Below, piece by piece: positions 9,501-17,080 of a DNA stretch of 64,000 nucleotides. The stretch is from WHSW01 sp963846565. GTDB lineage: Bacteria; Actinomycetota; Thermoleophilia; Solirubrobacterales; 70-9. The stretch lies in contig CAWJWL010000005.1 in assembly GCA_963846565.1 (NCBI GenBank), forward strand, positions 124,001-188,000. Reading direction: 5' to 3'. Position 1 is the first letter of the stretch; each line of letters starts with the position of its first letter. The position numbers and the translations under genes are program-made. The notes under the pieces were generated by a model, which had not been told where the DNA came from, made no database searches, and was given only the letters and a program-made list of their open reading frames with translations.

Positions 9501-11034
9501 CGAGGCGTCGATCTCGGCGATGCGCCTGGCGATGGCCTATCGCGAACGCTGGGGCCGCGACGTCGTCATCGACCTGATCGGCTACCGCCGCTACGGCCAC
9601 AACGAGACCGACGAGCCCGCCTACACGCAGCCGATCCTGACCGCGCGGATCAAGGAGCACCCGCCCGTCTCCGAGATCTATGCGCAGGCGCTGATCAAGG
9701 AGGGCATTCTCACGCCCGAGGACGTCGAGGCCGACAGCGCCGAGCGGCAGTCGAACTACTCGACGACGCTCAAGGGGCTCCGGGACAAGATGGAGGCCGG
9801 GGACTACGAGGATCCGAGCTCGACCGCGCTCGGCACAGGCGAGCTCGACCGCACGAAGAGCCCCGAGGTCGACACCGCCGTTTCCGAGAAGCGCCTGCGG
9901 TCGCTGAACGAGGAGCTGCTGCGGGTTCCCGACAGCTTCACCATCCATCGCAAGCTGCGAAAGCCTTTGCTCGGCAGGATCGAGAAGCTCGACCAGGGGG
10001 ACATCGAGTACGGCCACGCGGAGGCACTCGCCTTCGCCTCGCTGCTCACCGAGGGCACCCATATCCGGCTCACCGGCCAGGACACGGAGCGCGGCACCTT
10101 CTCCCACCGGCACCTCGCCCTGCACGACGAGAACACCGGCCTCAAGTACGTCCCGATCCAGAACCTTTCCGGCGCCCTGGCCCCGTTCGAGCTCCACAAC
10201 AGTCCGCTCTCGGAGATCGCCTGCCTCGGGTTCGAGTACGGGTACTCGGCGGCGTCGCCGGAGAGCCTGATCCTCTGGGAGGCCCAGTTCGGCGATTTCG
10301 CCAACTCCGCGCAGGTGATCATCGACAGCTTCATCGTCGCCGGCGAGTCGAAGTGGGGTCAGACGACGCGGCTGACGCTGCTCCTCCCCCACGGCTACGA
10401 GGGCGCCGGGCCCGAGCACTCGAGCGCCCGGATCGAGCGCTTCATCCAGCTCGGCTCGGAGGGCAACATCAGGCTCGCGAACCCGACCACCGCTGCGCAG
10501 TACTTCCACCTCCTCCGCCGCCAGGCGCGGATCGCGAAGCCGCGGCCGCTCATCGTCTTCACCCCGAAGGGCCTCCTGCGGCTGAAGGACGCCGCCTCCT
10601 CGCTCGAGGAGCTGACCTCGGGCTCGTTCCAGTTCGTCCTCGACGACCCCGAGACGGTGGAGCGCCGGGAGGAGGTCGACCGCCTCGTCCTCTGCAACGG
10701 CAAGGTCTACTACGACATCATCCGCCACGATCGCCGTGCGGCGGCGGACACGGTCGCGGTCGGGCGCGTCGAGCTCCTCTACCCGTTCGCCAAGAACGAG
10801 CTCAAGAAGCTGATCGCCGAGTACCCGAACTTGAAGAAGATCGTTTGGGCACAGGAGGAGCCGAAGAACATGGGCGCCTGGAGCGTGATGGCGCGCCGGC
10901 TCCCCGAGCTCCTGCCCGAGGGCGCCGAGCTCGTCTACGTCGGCCGCCCGCAGCGCTCGAGCCCGTCCGAGGGCTACCCGGCGGCGCACCGCCTGGAGCA
11001 GGAACGCATCGTCCTCACCGCCCTAGAGGGCTGA
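6595..11034 (+). CDS. kgd: Fused E2-E1 2-oxoglutarate dehydrogenase with two lipoyl domains
   Basis: A 1,479-residue multifunctional enzyme. In order: lipoyl domain 1 (residues 5-80, lipoyl Lys 47 in 'STDKIDAEV'), lipoyl domain 2 (172-246, Lys 212), peripheral subunit-binding domain (about 276-312), E2 acyltransferase core (about 330-575, catalytic His 540 in 'DHRIIQG'), and thiamine-dependent E1 (about 610-1479, 'GMAHRGRVSVL', 'RRYGHNETDEP'). It should turn 2-oxoglutarate and CoA into succinyl-CoA, handing electrons to an E3 encoded elsewhere. Mycobacterial Kgd and corynebacterial OdhA have the E2-core/E1 fusion but, as far as I know, no lipoyl or binding domains, so this is a more complete fusion. 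Three copies of a dispersed repeat encode the linkers around lipoyl domain 2. Confidence 0.92.
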   Translation: MAETATIEIQMPQMGESVTEGTILEWHVTEGQEVAEGDTVVEVSTDKIDAEVPAPAAGVITKILAQPDDTVEVGQVLAQIDPNGNANVPPASSPSAPGAAGSGDGNGGGANLVEGGGEGDADIGDDSAGSDTPQPGQTESPVSTADPSAPGAAGEEAGGTSGIQAEADGTSLVIPMPEMGESVTEGTVLEWHVEEGQQVAEGDTVIEVSTDKIDAEVPAPAAGTITKLLVNPDDTVQVGQALAEMTTTNVPPASSPSPPGADGSGEGPAPVSSEGRASPVARRVAAASGVDIGSIAGTAPGGKVTKADVLAAAGNGATAAGPAAAAGEAKPLRGPAAMLAQAMDASREVPTATSFRTLPVDTLDAKRKAINGALKERGMKVSFTHLVAWAIVQAAASEWRVMGRTFDLQEGKPFVIEPGSINLGIAVDVERRGGRSLMVPCIKGADQMDFAGFHAAYEDLITKTRENKLTADDFQGTNISLTNPGGLGTVASVPRLMKGQGTIIATGSIAYPVEWTHAPAEKIKSLGVSKVMTMTSTYDHRIIQGAESGSFLRSIDLLLQGEESFYESVAEALKIPSKVVTGAHAASASAPPLGSGPAAPSGAVVAAEPDRELLQGVQAATSLLKAYRTHGHLASRVNPLGADPKGDPALEPENLNLTPELMSRIPASILRIGVEGETLLEALPRMRDAYCGTIAYQIEHLSSHQQRMWLREMIETGSHRVALSADEKRALLSRLNEVFQFERFVQKAYLGSKVFSIEGLDATVPMIDELVTLARRAGAEEVVLGMAHRGRVSVLVHNLGRSVESILAEFEGAKALDRVKAIAAIPHSGTGDVKYHHGAEGIFETRDGEEIKVRLYPNPSHLEFVDPVVTGGARAAQTEHSGPKLKHNPATAVPLLLHGDAAFPGQGTVAETLNLQALSGYSTGGTIHIITDNQVGFTTDPEQERSTPYAGDLAKGFNCPIIHVNADDVEASISAMRLAMAYRERWGRDVVIDLIGYRRYGHNETDEPAYTQPILTARIKEHPPVSEIYAQALIKEGILTPEDVEADSAERQSNYSTTLKGLRDKMEAGDYEDPSSTALGTGELDRTKSPEVDTAVSEKRLRSLNEELLRVPDSFTIHRKLRKPLLGRIEKLDQGDIEYGHAEALAFASLLTEGTHIRLTGQDTERGTFSHRHLALHDENTGLKYVPIQNLSGALAPFELHNSPLSEIACLGFEYGYSAASPESLILWEAQFGDFANSAQVIIDSFIVAGESKWGQTTRLTLLLPHGYEGAGPEHSSARIERFIQLGSEGNIRLANPTTAAQYFHLLRRQARIAKPRPLIVFTPKGLLRLKDAASSLEELTSGSFQFVLDDPETVERREEVDRLVLCNGKVYYDIIRHDRRAAADTVAVGRVELLYPFAKNELKKLIAEYPNLKKIVWAQEEPKNMGAWSVMARRLPELLPEGAELVYVGRPQRSSPSEGYPAAHRLEQERIVLTALEG
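6853..6901 (+). repeat. Dispersed 49-bp repeat, copy A (in frame)
   Basis: Runs from AACGTTCCGCCCGCC to GGCCGGGTCAG. Translated inside the dehydrogenase as NVPPASSPSAPGAAGS (residues 87-102), the linker after lipoyl domain 1. CCGCCC and GGGCGG can pair around an inner GCC-TTC-GGC hairpin. I take this copy as the type sequence. Confidence 0.85.
7028..7105 (-). repeat. Dispersed repeat, copy B (inverted, with extra partial unit)
   Basis: The reverse complement of the unit spans 7028-7075. A second partial end unit (GGAGGCGGACGGAACGT, 7089-7105) follows after 13 bp. It is read in frame as 'DPSAPGAAGEEAGGT' and then 'EADGT', just before lipoyl domain 2. The main-plus-partial layout recurs in the copy at 38.5 kb. 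Confidence 0.8.
7339..7387 (+). repeat. Dispersed 49-bp repeat, copy C (in frame)
   Basis: Same orientation and frame as copy A, with a few substitutions. Encodes NVPPASSPSPPGADGS at residues 249-264, directly after lipoyl domain 2, the position equivalent to copy A after lipoyl domain 1. Confidence 0.85.
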
Positions 11035-11111
11035 CCGCCGCTCATGCGGCGTCCTCCGCGGCTCGCGTGCAGAGCACGCGTCGCCTTGTGCGTCCTTGCA
11101 TGAGCGGCGGT
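11034..11111. terminator. Bidirectional terminator-like hairpin
   Basis: ACCGCCGCTCATG (11034-11046) is exactly complementary to CATGAGCGGCGGT (11099-11111). The loop holds a second perfect hairpin, CGCGTGC-AGA-GCACGCG (11064-11080). It lies between the converging dehydrogenase and CAP-protein genes. Confidence 0.55.
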
Positions 11112-11118
11112 CCCGCTT

Positions 11119-12312
11119 CTATTTCTTGCGGATCCTGAAGGCGGCGCGAGCCGGGGACGGGTCGATCGCGCCGTCGTCGGCGGACTGCGCCGCGATCTCG
11201 ATCTCGTGCTTGCCGGCCTTGCGGACGCGGAACTTCGCAGGGCTCTTGCAGAGCTTCCAGGTTTTTCCGTCGAGCCGGCACACGAATCCCGCGCCGGCCT
11301 CGTCGGATCGCATCGTCACCTTGGGCGTCGTGTCGGCGCTGCTGCGCGCGGGGCCCTTGCGGATCTTCGTCTGCGGGAAGTCGCCCTTGCCGGGCCAGGT
11401 GCCGTCACCGAGGGCCTGGGCGTGTCGGGCATAGGTCAGCTCCTCGGTCCCCGTCGTGAAGCTGAACGTGTGCGGATAGGTGAGGCCGAGCCCGGAGAAC
11501 GCCAGTTGCCCCGTATAGGTGGCGTTTGGCTCGAGCGGCTGCTCAGGGACGATGTAGCCCATTGGCGCCGGCACCCAGATCCCGTGGTCGACCAGCGCGG
11601 TGGAGTCGATCCACCGGACCGCAACCGGACCCGACGGCCCTGTCAGCGCCACATCGACGAGCCGCATCTGATGGCGAATCTCGTTGAGCGCCGTATTGAC
11701 CTCGCCATGAAGGAAGGCGTAGATGTACGGGCCGGTGATCGCATCGCCGGGGAGGCCGGCAGCTTGACCCGGCGTCATCGGGATCTCGCCGGTCTGCATC
11801 GCGCGATAGAACCCGGTGACCCCGTTCCCGGGATACGTGTAGACCTGCGGGACCGCCGGCGGGGTGCGCACCCCGCCCGTCCAGCCACACTGTCCCGTCG
11901 GCTCTCCCGGGCTCGCGGCATAGATGCCGAGATGGGTGATCTGCGGCTCGAGCAGCGCCGCGAGGTGGATCGGTGACTGCTCCCAGTAGTTCTGGAACTC
12001 CCAGTCGAACTGGGCGCCGCCGAGGACCGAGGACTGCCCCGCCGTCCTGCCCAGCGGCGTGTAGTAGGGGCTCTTGGGGTCCTCATCGTGGAGCAGGTTG
12101 ACCTCGTGCCGCGTGTAGATCGCGTGCCTGAAGCACCCTCGGGCCTTCTTCTTGTCGAGCACGAGGTCGCCGGGAATCCCGCTGGCGGCGCGCTGCTCGT
12201 TGATCAACTCGACAGCCCGCTGAGGCGTGACACCAGCCGCGGGCGTGACGACGCTCAGCAGCGCCCCCACGGCGATGCTGATGACGGCGACAGTTCCCCC
12301 CAGCCGGTGCAC
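11119..12312 (-). CDS. Secreted CAP/SCP-domain protein
   Basis: 397 residues with an N-terminal signal peptide (hydrophobic stretch to 'VTPAAG'). A CAP (SCP/PR-1-like) region follows: 'AVELINEQRAASGIPGDLVLDKKKARGCFRHA', a bulky insert with 'GQCGWTGG', then a beta-rich middle. The last 80 residues form an Ig-like repeat with paired Cys ('FVCRLDGKTWKLCKSPAKFRV' region, split here at the Cys) common in secreted proteins of this lineage. CAP proteins are extracellular with varied roles; none can be assigned. It converges with the dehydrogenase gene across a strong hairpin. Confidence 0.65.
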   Translation of the reverse strand: MHRLGGTVAVISIAVGALLSVVTPAAGVTPQRAVELINEQRAASGIPGDLVLDKKKARGCFRHAIYTRHEVNLLHDEDPKSPYYTPLGRTAGQSSVLGGAQFDWEFQNYWEQSPIHLAALLEPQITHLGIYAASPGEPTGQCGWTGGVRTPPAVPQVYTYPGNGVTGFYRAMQTGEIPMTPGQAAGLPGDAITGPYIYAFLHGEVNTALNEIRHQMRLVDVALTGPSGPVAVRWIDSTALVDHGIWVPAPMGYIVPEQPLEPNATYTGQLAFSGLGLTYPHTFSFTTGTEELTYARHAQALGDGTWPGKGDFPQTKIRKGPARSSADTTPKVTMRSDEAGAGFVCRLDGKTWKLCKSPAKFRVRKAGKHEIEIAAQSADDGAIDPSPARAAFRIRKK

Positions 12313-12362
12313 CGCGGCGGAACCTACCGTCTACCGATGACGCCTACAACCCCCAACCGCGC

Positions 12363-12388
12363 CGAAGCACCGTGGGCACGGCGCTTCG
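12363..12388. terminator. Near-perfect hairpin in the intergenic gap
   Basis: CGAAGCACCGTG (12363-12374), GG, then CACGGCGCTTCG (12377-12388): a 12-bp stem with one mismatch. It lies 24 bp beyond the zinc-ribbon gene stop on the minus strand and may terminate that gene. No T-run follows. Confidence 0.35.
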
Positions 12389-12412
12389 ACGCGTCGGAGG
12401 AAACAGGGGAAC

Positions 12413-12658
12413 TCAGGTGACGGCTGCGCGACGGATCACCGCCGCGACGAACGCCTCGCCGCACTCGGGGCACGCCCGTATGCGAGCCCAGGACTGCCGC
12501 TCACTCCCGCACGAGCCGCAGTGGTAGTGGCGCTCGAAGCCGACCAGCCGGCGCGCTTGTTGCGCGACGGCGGACGAGCTTCTCAAGGTCCGTCCCGTCG
12601 TCGTTCCCCTGGTATCGATCATGGTGCGATCTTGCCGTTCGGCGGCGGCGATCACCAT
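12413..12658 (-). CDS. Small zinc-ribbon protein
   Basis: An 81-residue protein with 'HCGSCGSE' and 'CPECGEAF', two CxxC knuckles 15 residues apart, which should bind one zinc. The N-terminal 40 residues are basic and polar. An in-frame ATG at 12622 is an alternative start giving 69 residues, and the zinc ribbon is unaffected by the choice. Function not recognised. The neighbouring DUF3817 gene is divergent. Confidence 0.5.
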   Translation of the reverse strand: MVIAAAERQDRTMIDTRGTTTGRTLRSSSAVAQQARRLVGFERHYHCGSCGSERQSWARIRACPECGEAFVAAVIRRAAVT

Positions 12659-12735
12659 GGACCGCTGTCCACACCTGCACCCTCCGGCTTGTACGAACGG
12701 GTGGAACCAGGCCCGACTGCGCTATCACCCGCGCC

Positions 12736-13089
12736 GTGAGCGCCCGCACCGAAGAAGGCCTGCGACGGCCCGTTCCCGGGCGGCTCTTCGCCTGGACGAA
12801 GGCCGCATCCTGGTTCGAGCTCACGCTCTTCGCCGGCCTCTTGATCGTCTGGCTCGCGCCGGGACTCGAACACGAGACGTTCCTCTTCGGCCTCGCCCAT
12901 GGGATCGGCTTCATCGCCCTGGCGCTGCTCGTGCTCGTGACCGTGCTGCGTCACCAGGCGCCGTACACGCTGCTCGCGGCCACGCTTACCCCGGTCGGCC
13001 CCGTCGGTTCGGTGCTCGCGATTGCGCATATCGAGCGCAAAGACGCAGCGTTTAGTGGCGGTCCCGGCGGGGGTAGTAACCACGCATAG
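12736..13089 (+). CDS. DUF3817-type integral membrane protein
   Basis: 117 residues with three hydrophobic helices ('FELTLFAGLLIVWLAPGL', 'GLAHGIGFIALALLVLVTVL', 'YTLLAATLTPVGPVGSVLAI') and the conserved 'HG' in helix 2 typical of the DUF3817 family, found across Actinobacteria. Function unknown. GTG start at 12736. The tail is Gly/Ser-rich. It converges with aconitase across a 398-bp structured gap. Confidence 0.65.
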   Translation: MSARTEEGLRRPVPGRLFAWTKAASWFELTLFAGLLIVWLAPGLEHETFLFGLAHGIGFIALALLVLVTVLRHQAPYTLLAATLTPVGPVGSVLAIAHIERKDAAFSGGPGGGSNHA

Positions 13090-13099
13090 GGGCCAGGAC

Positions 13100-13397
13100 A
13101 GTTACCAAAGGGGGCTCCGCACCTGCATGGGGCGGGCCGCGTGACCCCCTTCGCGGTCCCGCCCCTCCTTTATCGGAGAGGCGGGGAGATCCTTTGAGAA
13201 GTAGTTGGCGGGGCGGGGCCGCGGGAGGCAGGGGGTCCGCACGGCCCACGCCACCGCCAGCGCGTCGGTAGCCAGGGAGGGATGCCGACGCGATCGTCCC
13301 CGGAGGCGGGACTGGCCGGGGACGAGTTTTATGTAAGAGAAATAGCCCTCCCGCTGGGCTCGGGGTCATTCTGACCCATCGCAAGTATTGGTGTCAA
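13100..13397. ncRNA. Candidate structured RNA region (strand unclear)
   Basis: The 398-bp gap between DUF3817 and aconitase stops has no convincing gene but many stable stems. On the minus strand these include CGTCCCCGG/CCGGGGACG, GCGTCGG/CCGACGC, and CCCGCCTCTCC/GGAGGGGCGGG, the last mutually exclusive with GGGCGGG/CCCGCCC further along. TTGACA (13392-13397) lies 18 bp from CAGAAT (13368-13373), a possible minus-strand promoter, although CAGAAT is also inside a GGGTCA/TGACCC hairpin. tmRNA, RNase P and SRP signatures were looked for and not found. A 6S/Ms1-like RNA is one guess. Confidence 0.3.
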
Positions 13398-13481
13398 CCA
13401 CCACCCGCGCGCAATGCCAGCTGCCCCCTTCACTGCGGTCGAGCCTACCGCCGATCGGGCGGATGTCAATGCCCAAAATGT

Positions 13482-13496
13482 CTCCGCTTAGCGGAG
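13482..13496 (-). terminator. Hairpin around the aconitase stop codon
   Basis: CTCCGC-TTA-GCGGAG: the complement of the stop codon is the loop of a 6-bp GC stem. On the coding strand it is followed by ACATTTT, compatible with a weak intrinsic terminator. Confidence 0.4.
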
Positions 13497-16283
13497 GTCG
13501 CGAAGCACTCGGTGCAGGATGCCGCCGTTGCGGTAGTAGCTGATCTCGTTCGGCGTGTCCAATCTCACCGTCGCCTCGAACGACGAGTCGCCCGCCGCTA
13601 TCTCGACCGTCTTGGCGTCGCCGTTTTGCAGATCCCCGACGTCGAAGGTTTCCTCACCCGTGAGACCGAGTGAGTCGGCGGTCTCGCCGTCGGGGAACTG
13701 GAGCGGGAGGACGCCCATTCCGATCAGGTTGGAGCGGTGGATGCGCTCGAAGGTCTCGGCGATCACGGCACGCACCCCGAGCAGCGCGGTGCCCTTGGCG
13801 GCCCAGTCACGTGAGGATCCCGAGCCGTACTCCTTGCCTGCGAGGACGACGAGCGGCCGTTCGTCCTCGGCGTAGGCCATCGCCGCGTCGTAGATCGTCG
13901 TCTCCTCGCCACCGGGAAACGCGCGGGTAAAGCCGCCCTCCCGGTCGACGAGCTTGTTTCGCAGGCGGACGTTGGCGAAGGTGCCCCGGATCATCACCTC
14001 GTGGTTGCCGCGCCGTGAGCCGTAGGAGTTGAAGTCGCGCGGCTCGACGCCGTTGTCGATCAGCCAGCGGCCGGCCGGTGAGTCCTTCTTGATCGCGCCG
14101 GCGGGCGAGATGTGGTCCGTGGTGACGCTGTCGCCGAGGACGGCGAGCACGCGGGCGCCCTCGATCGGCTCGACCGGGGCCGGCTCGGCATCCATTCCCT
14201 CGAAGAAGCTCGGCTTGCGGACGTAGGTCGAGTCGGGCCAGGTGTAGCGATCGCCGTCCGGGGTGTCGAGGCCGCGCCACCGCTGATCGCCGGTGAAGAC
14301 GTCGGCGTAGCTCTGCTCGAACATCTCCTGGCGCACCGCGTCCTCGATCGTCGCCTTGATCTCCTCCGAGCTCGGCCACAGATCCGAGAGATGCACCGGG
14401 TTGCCGTCGGAGTCGGTGCCGATCTCCTCCGTGGTGAGGTCCACGTCCATCCGGCCGGCGAGCGCGTAGGCGACGCAGAGCGGCGGCGAGGCGAGGTAGT
14501 TGTTGCGCACATCCTGCTGGATCCGGCCCTCGAAGTTGCGGTTGCCGGAGAGCACCGAGCAGACGACGAGGTCCTTCTCGTTGACCGCCTCCGAGATCGC
14601 CTCCGGCAGCGGTCCCGAGTTGCCGATGCAGGTCGTGCAGCCGTAGCCGACCAGGTTGAAGCCGAGCTTGTCGAGGTACTCGTCGAGCCCGGAGCGCTCG
14701 AGGTAGTCGGTGACCACGGTCGATCCGGGAGCGAGGGACGTCTTCACCCATGGCTTCGAGGAGAGGCCGCGCTCGACCGCCTTCTTCGCCAGCAGGCCGG
14801 CGCCGATCATCACCGAGGGATTCGACGTGTTGGTGCAGCTCGTGATCGCGGCGATCACGACCTGGCCGTGGTCGATCTCGGTCTCGGTCCCGTCCTCGAG
14901 CGTGACCGGGACCGGGTCGGCCTTGGGCCTCGCGGTGGCCGTCGCGCCCTCGCCCGAATGCGCCGCGTCGATCGCGTGCGGCTTGCCCGCCGCTTCCTCG
15001 TGATCCTCCGCCGGCGAGTCGGAGGCCGGAAACGACTCCTCGATCGCCTTGTCGCGCCCGTTGCCAAGCGCCTCGGCGGCACCTGAGTTGAACTCGGCGA
15101 GCGACTCGATGAAGGCGTCCTTGGCATTCGAGAGCGCGATCCGATCCTGCGGTCGCTTTGGGCCCGCGATCGACGGCACGACCGAGTCCAGATCGAGCTC
15201 GAGCGTCTCGGAGAACGTCGGATCCTCGGAGTCCTCGTCGTGGAACATGCCCTGCTCGCGGGCGTAGGCGTCGACGAGCTCGATCGTCTCCGTCGGCCTG
15301 CCGGTGAACTCCAGATAGCGGAGGGTCTCGCGGTCGACGGGGAAGATGGCGCAGGTGGACCCGAACTCGGGCGACATGTTCCCGATCGTCGCCCTGTCGG
15401 CGAGGCCGAGGGTGTGCAGGCCGGGGCCGAAGAACTCGACGAACTTCCCGACGACGCCGCGCTCGCGGAGCATCTCGGTGACGGTGAGGACGAGGTCGGT
15501 GGCGGTCGCGCCCTCGGGCAGCTCGCCCGAGAGCTTGAAGCCGATCACCTGCGGGAGCAACATCGAGATCGGCTGGCCGAGCATCGCCGCCTCGGCCTCG
15601 ATCCCGCCCACGCCCCAGCCGAGCACGCCGAGGCCGTTGACCATCGTCGTGTGCGAGTCGGTGCCGACGAGCGTGTCGGGATAGGCCTGGGTGACGCCGT
15701 CGAGCTCGCGGCTGAAGACGACCTCGCTCAGGTACTCGAGGTTCACCTGATGGCAGATCCCGGTGGCCGGCGGGACGACGCGGAAGTTGTCGAACGCCTG
15801 CTGGCCCCAGCGCAGGAATCCGTAGCGCTCGCCGTTTCGCTCGTAGTCGCGATCGGCGTTGATGTCGAATGCCTTCGCGTTGCCGAACGCATCGACCTGG
15901 ACGGAGTGGTCGATGACCAGGTCGACCGGGACGAGCGGGTTGATCTTCGCCGCGTCCGATCCGAGCTCCTCCATCGCGTCGCGCATCGCCGCCAGGTCGA
16001 CGATCGCCGGGACGCCCGTGAAGTCCTGCATGAGCACGCGGGCCGGCGAGAACGGGATCTCGTCGGCCGGCTCGGCGTTCGCGTCCCAGGCCGCGATCGT
16101 CTCGATCGCCTCCTTCGTCACCGCCTCGCCGTCCTCGAGCCGCAGCGCGTTCTCCAGCAGCACCTTGAGCGAGTACGGAAGCCGGGCGACATCGAACTTC
16201 TCTTGGAGCGAGTCGAGGCGGAAGACCTCGTACTCGCGTGCGGACACCGACAGCGTGGACTTGGCGGAGAAGGAATCGCTCAT
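13488..16283 (-). CDS. acnA: Aconitate hydratase (AcnA/IRP1 type)
   Basis: 931 residues, the usual length for AcnA. It interconverts citrate and isocitrate in the TCA cycle through a [4Fe-4S] cluster. Cluster ligand motifs 'AITSCTNTSNP' and 'YGCTTCIGNSGPLP' are present, as are 'GTDSHTTMVNGLGVLGWGVGGIEAE' (pieces of the aconitase signature) and the swivel-domain 'FNSYGSRRGNHEVMIRG'. An acidic, Ala-rich insertion of about 60 residues (near 14915-15100), containing 'EESFPASDSPAED', separates the substrate domain from the cluster motif. Upstream is a short gap to the SDR pair; no operon partner is apparent. ATG start. Confidence 0.95.
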   Translation of the reverse strand: MSDSFSAKSTLSVSAREYEVFRLDSLQEKFDVARLPYSLKVLLENALRLEDGEAVTKEAIETIAAWDANAEPADEIPFSPARVLMQDFTGVPAIVDLAAMRDAMEELGSDAAKINPLVPVDLVIDHSVQVDAFGNAKAFDINADRDYERNGERYGFLRWGQQAFDNFRVVPPATGICHQVNLEYLSEVVFSRELDGVTQAYPDTLVGTDSHTTMVNGLGVLGWGVGGIEAEAAMLGQPISMLLPQVIGFKLSGELPEGATATDLVLTVTEMLRERGVVGKFVEFFGPGLHTLGLADRATIGNMSPEFGSTCAIFPVDRETLRYLEFTGRPTETIELVDAYAREQGMFHDEDSEDPTFSETLELDLDSVVPSIAGPKRPQDRIALSNAKDAFIESLAEFNSGAAEALGNGRDKAIEESFPASDSPAEDHEEAAGKPHAIDAAHSGEGATATARPKADPVPVTLEDGTETEIDHGQVVIAAITSCTNTSNPSVMIGAGLLAKKAVERGLSSKPWVKTSLAPGSTVVTDYLERSGLDEYLDKLGFNLVGYGCTTCIGNSGPLPEAISEAVNEKDLVVCSVLSGNRNFEGRIQQDVRNNYLASPPLCVAYALAGRMDVDLTTEEIGTDSDGNPVHLSDLWPSSEEIKATIEDAVRQEMFEQSYADVFTGDQRWRGLDTPDGDRYTWPDSTYVRKPSFFEGMDAEPAPVEPIEGARVLAVLGDSVTTDHISPAGAIKKDSPAGRWLIDNGVEPRDFNSYGSRRGNHEVMIRGTFANVRLRNKLVDREGGFTRAFPGGEETTIYDAAMAYAEDERPLVVLAGKEYGSGSSRDWAAKGTALLGVRAVIAETFERIHRSNLIGMGVLPLQFPDGETADSLGLTGEETFDVGDLQNGDAKTVEIAAGDSSFEATVRLDTPNEISYYRNGGILHRVLRDLR

Positions 16284-16327
16284 CGCTCGATTATCCCGTA
16301 CCCGGCCTTCCGGCCCGGGAACGGCGC

Positions 16328-17080
16328 TCAGTCGAGCCGGCCCGTCGCGCGGGCGGCGATGCCAGGGAAATGGTGGGCGAAGCTCGCCATCTCGCGCTGG
16401 CGGAAGGGTGCGACGTCGACCTCTCCGCGGTCCTTCTCGATCGCGTCGGCAACGGCCTCGCCGACCTCCTCCGGGGCCGACGTGCCGAGGTTCATCGGCG
16501 GCTTCGCACCGGAGTCGGCGAACATGCCGGCGTCGCGGACGAAGCCGGGGTTGATGACGCTGGCGCCGACCCCGTCGCGGGTGAGGTCCTGCCGCAGGCC
16601 CAGGGCGAACGCGCGCAGGCCGGCCTTCGTGCCGCCGTAGACAGCGTGGCGAGAGGAGGCCGCCTTGCCCGCGAGCGAGGCGATGAAGACGATGTGGCCC
16701 TCGCCCCTGGCCCGCAGGGAGGGAGCGATGTCGCGGGCCATCAGAATCGGCGCCTCGAAGTTGACGCGCAGGATCTTCTCGACCTGGCCGGGCTCGAACC
16801 CGTCAACCTTGCCGGTGCCGCCCAGCCCGGCGTTGAGGACCGCGCCCTCGATCTCCCCGGCCGCCGAGACGAGCTCGCCACCGGCGCCCGGCTCGGCGAG
16901 GTCCGCGGCGGCGACCCGGTGGCCGGAGCCGGCGAGGCCGGCGGCCATCTCGTTCAGAGCCGCCTCGTCGCGGGCGCTCAGGACGAGCGTCGCTCCGCGG
17001 CGGGCGAGTGAGTCGGCGATCGCGCGGCCGAGGCCTCCGGTCGCGCCGGTGAGAAGGATCGTCTTCCCGGAGAGGTCCAC
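16328..17080 (-). CDS. Short-chain dehydrogenase (second of a tandem pair)
   Basis: 250-residue classical SDR: 'TGATGGLGRAIA' cofactor site, catalytic Ser region 'FIASLAGKA' and 'YGGTK' active-site Tyr/Lys. The GTG start overlaps the stop of the upstream SDR by one base (TAGTG), so translation is probably coupled. The two proteins are paralogs: both have 'VNFEAPI/VNLEAPI', 'GMFADSG' and a similar C-terminal 'VAPxRQ' segment. Substrate unknown. Paralogy and coupling suggest consecutive or heteromeric action, which is inference. Confidence 0.82.
   Translation of the reverse strand: MDLSGKTILLTGATGGLGRAIADSLARRGATLVLSARDEAALNEMAAGLAGSGHRVAAADLAEPGAGGELVSAAGEIEGAVLNAGLGGTGKVDGFEPGQVEKILRVNFEAPILMARDIAPSLRARGEGHIVFIASLAGKAASSRHAVYGGTKAGLRAFALGLRQDLTRDGVGASVINPGFVRDAGMFADSGAKPPMNLGTSAPEEVGEAVADAIEKDRGEVDVAPFRQREMASFAHHFPGIAARATGRLD

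Noticed and set aside
13052..13384. A 110-codon open frame on the minus strand between DUF3817 and aconitase
   Set aside because: The composition is Arg/Pro/Gly-rich with no domain, it overlaps strong RNA stems and the end of a real gene, and such frames are expected by chance at this GC content.
13053..13487. tmRNA, RNase P RNA or SRP RNA in the structured gap
   Set aside because: No T-loop GGTTCGA, no GAGGAAAGTCC core and no SRP apical GGAAGCAGC-type motif on either strand.
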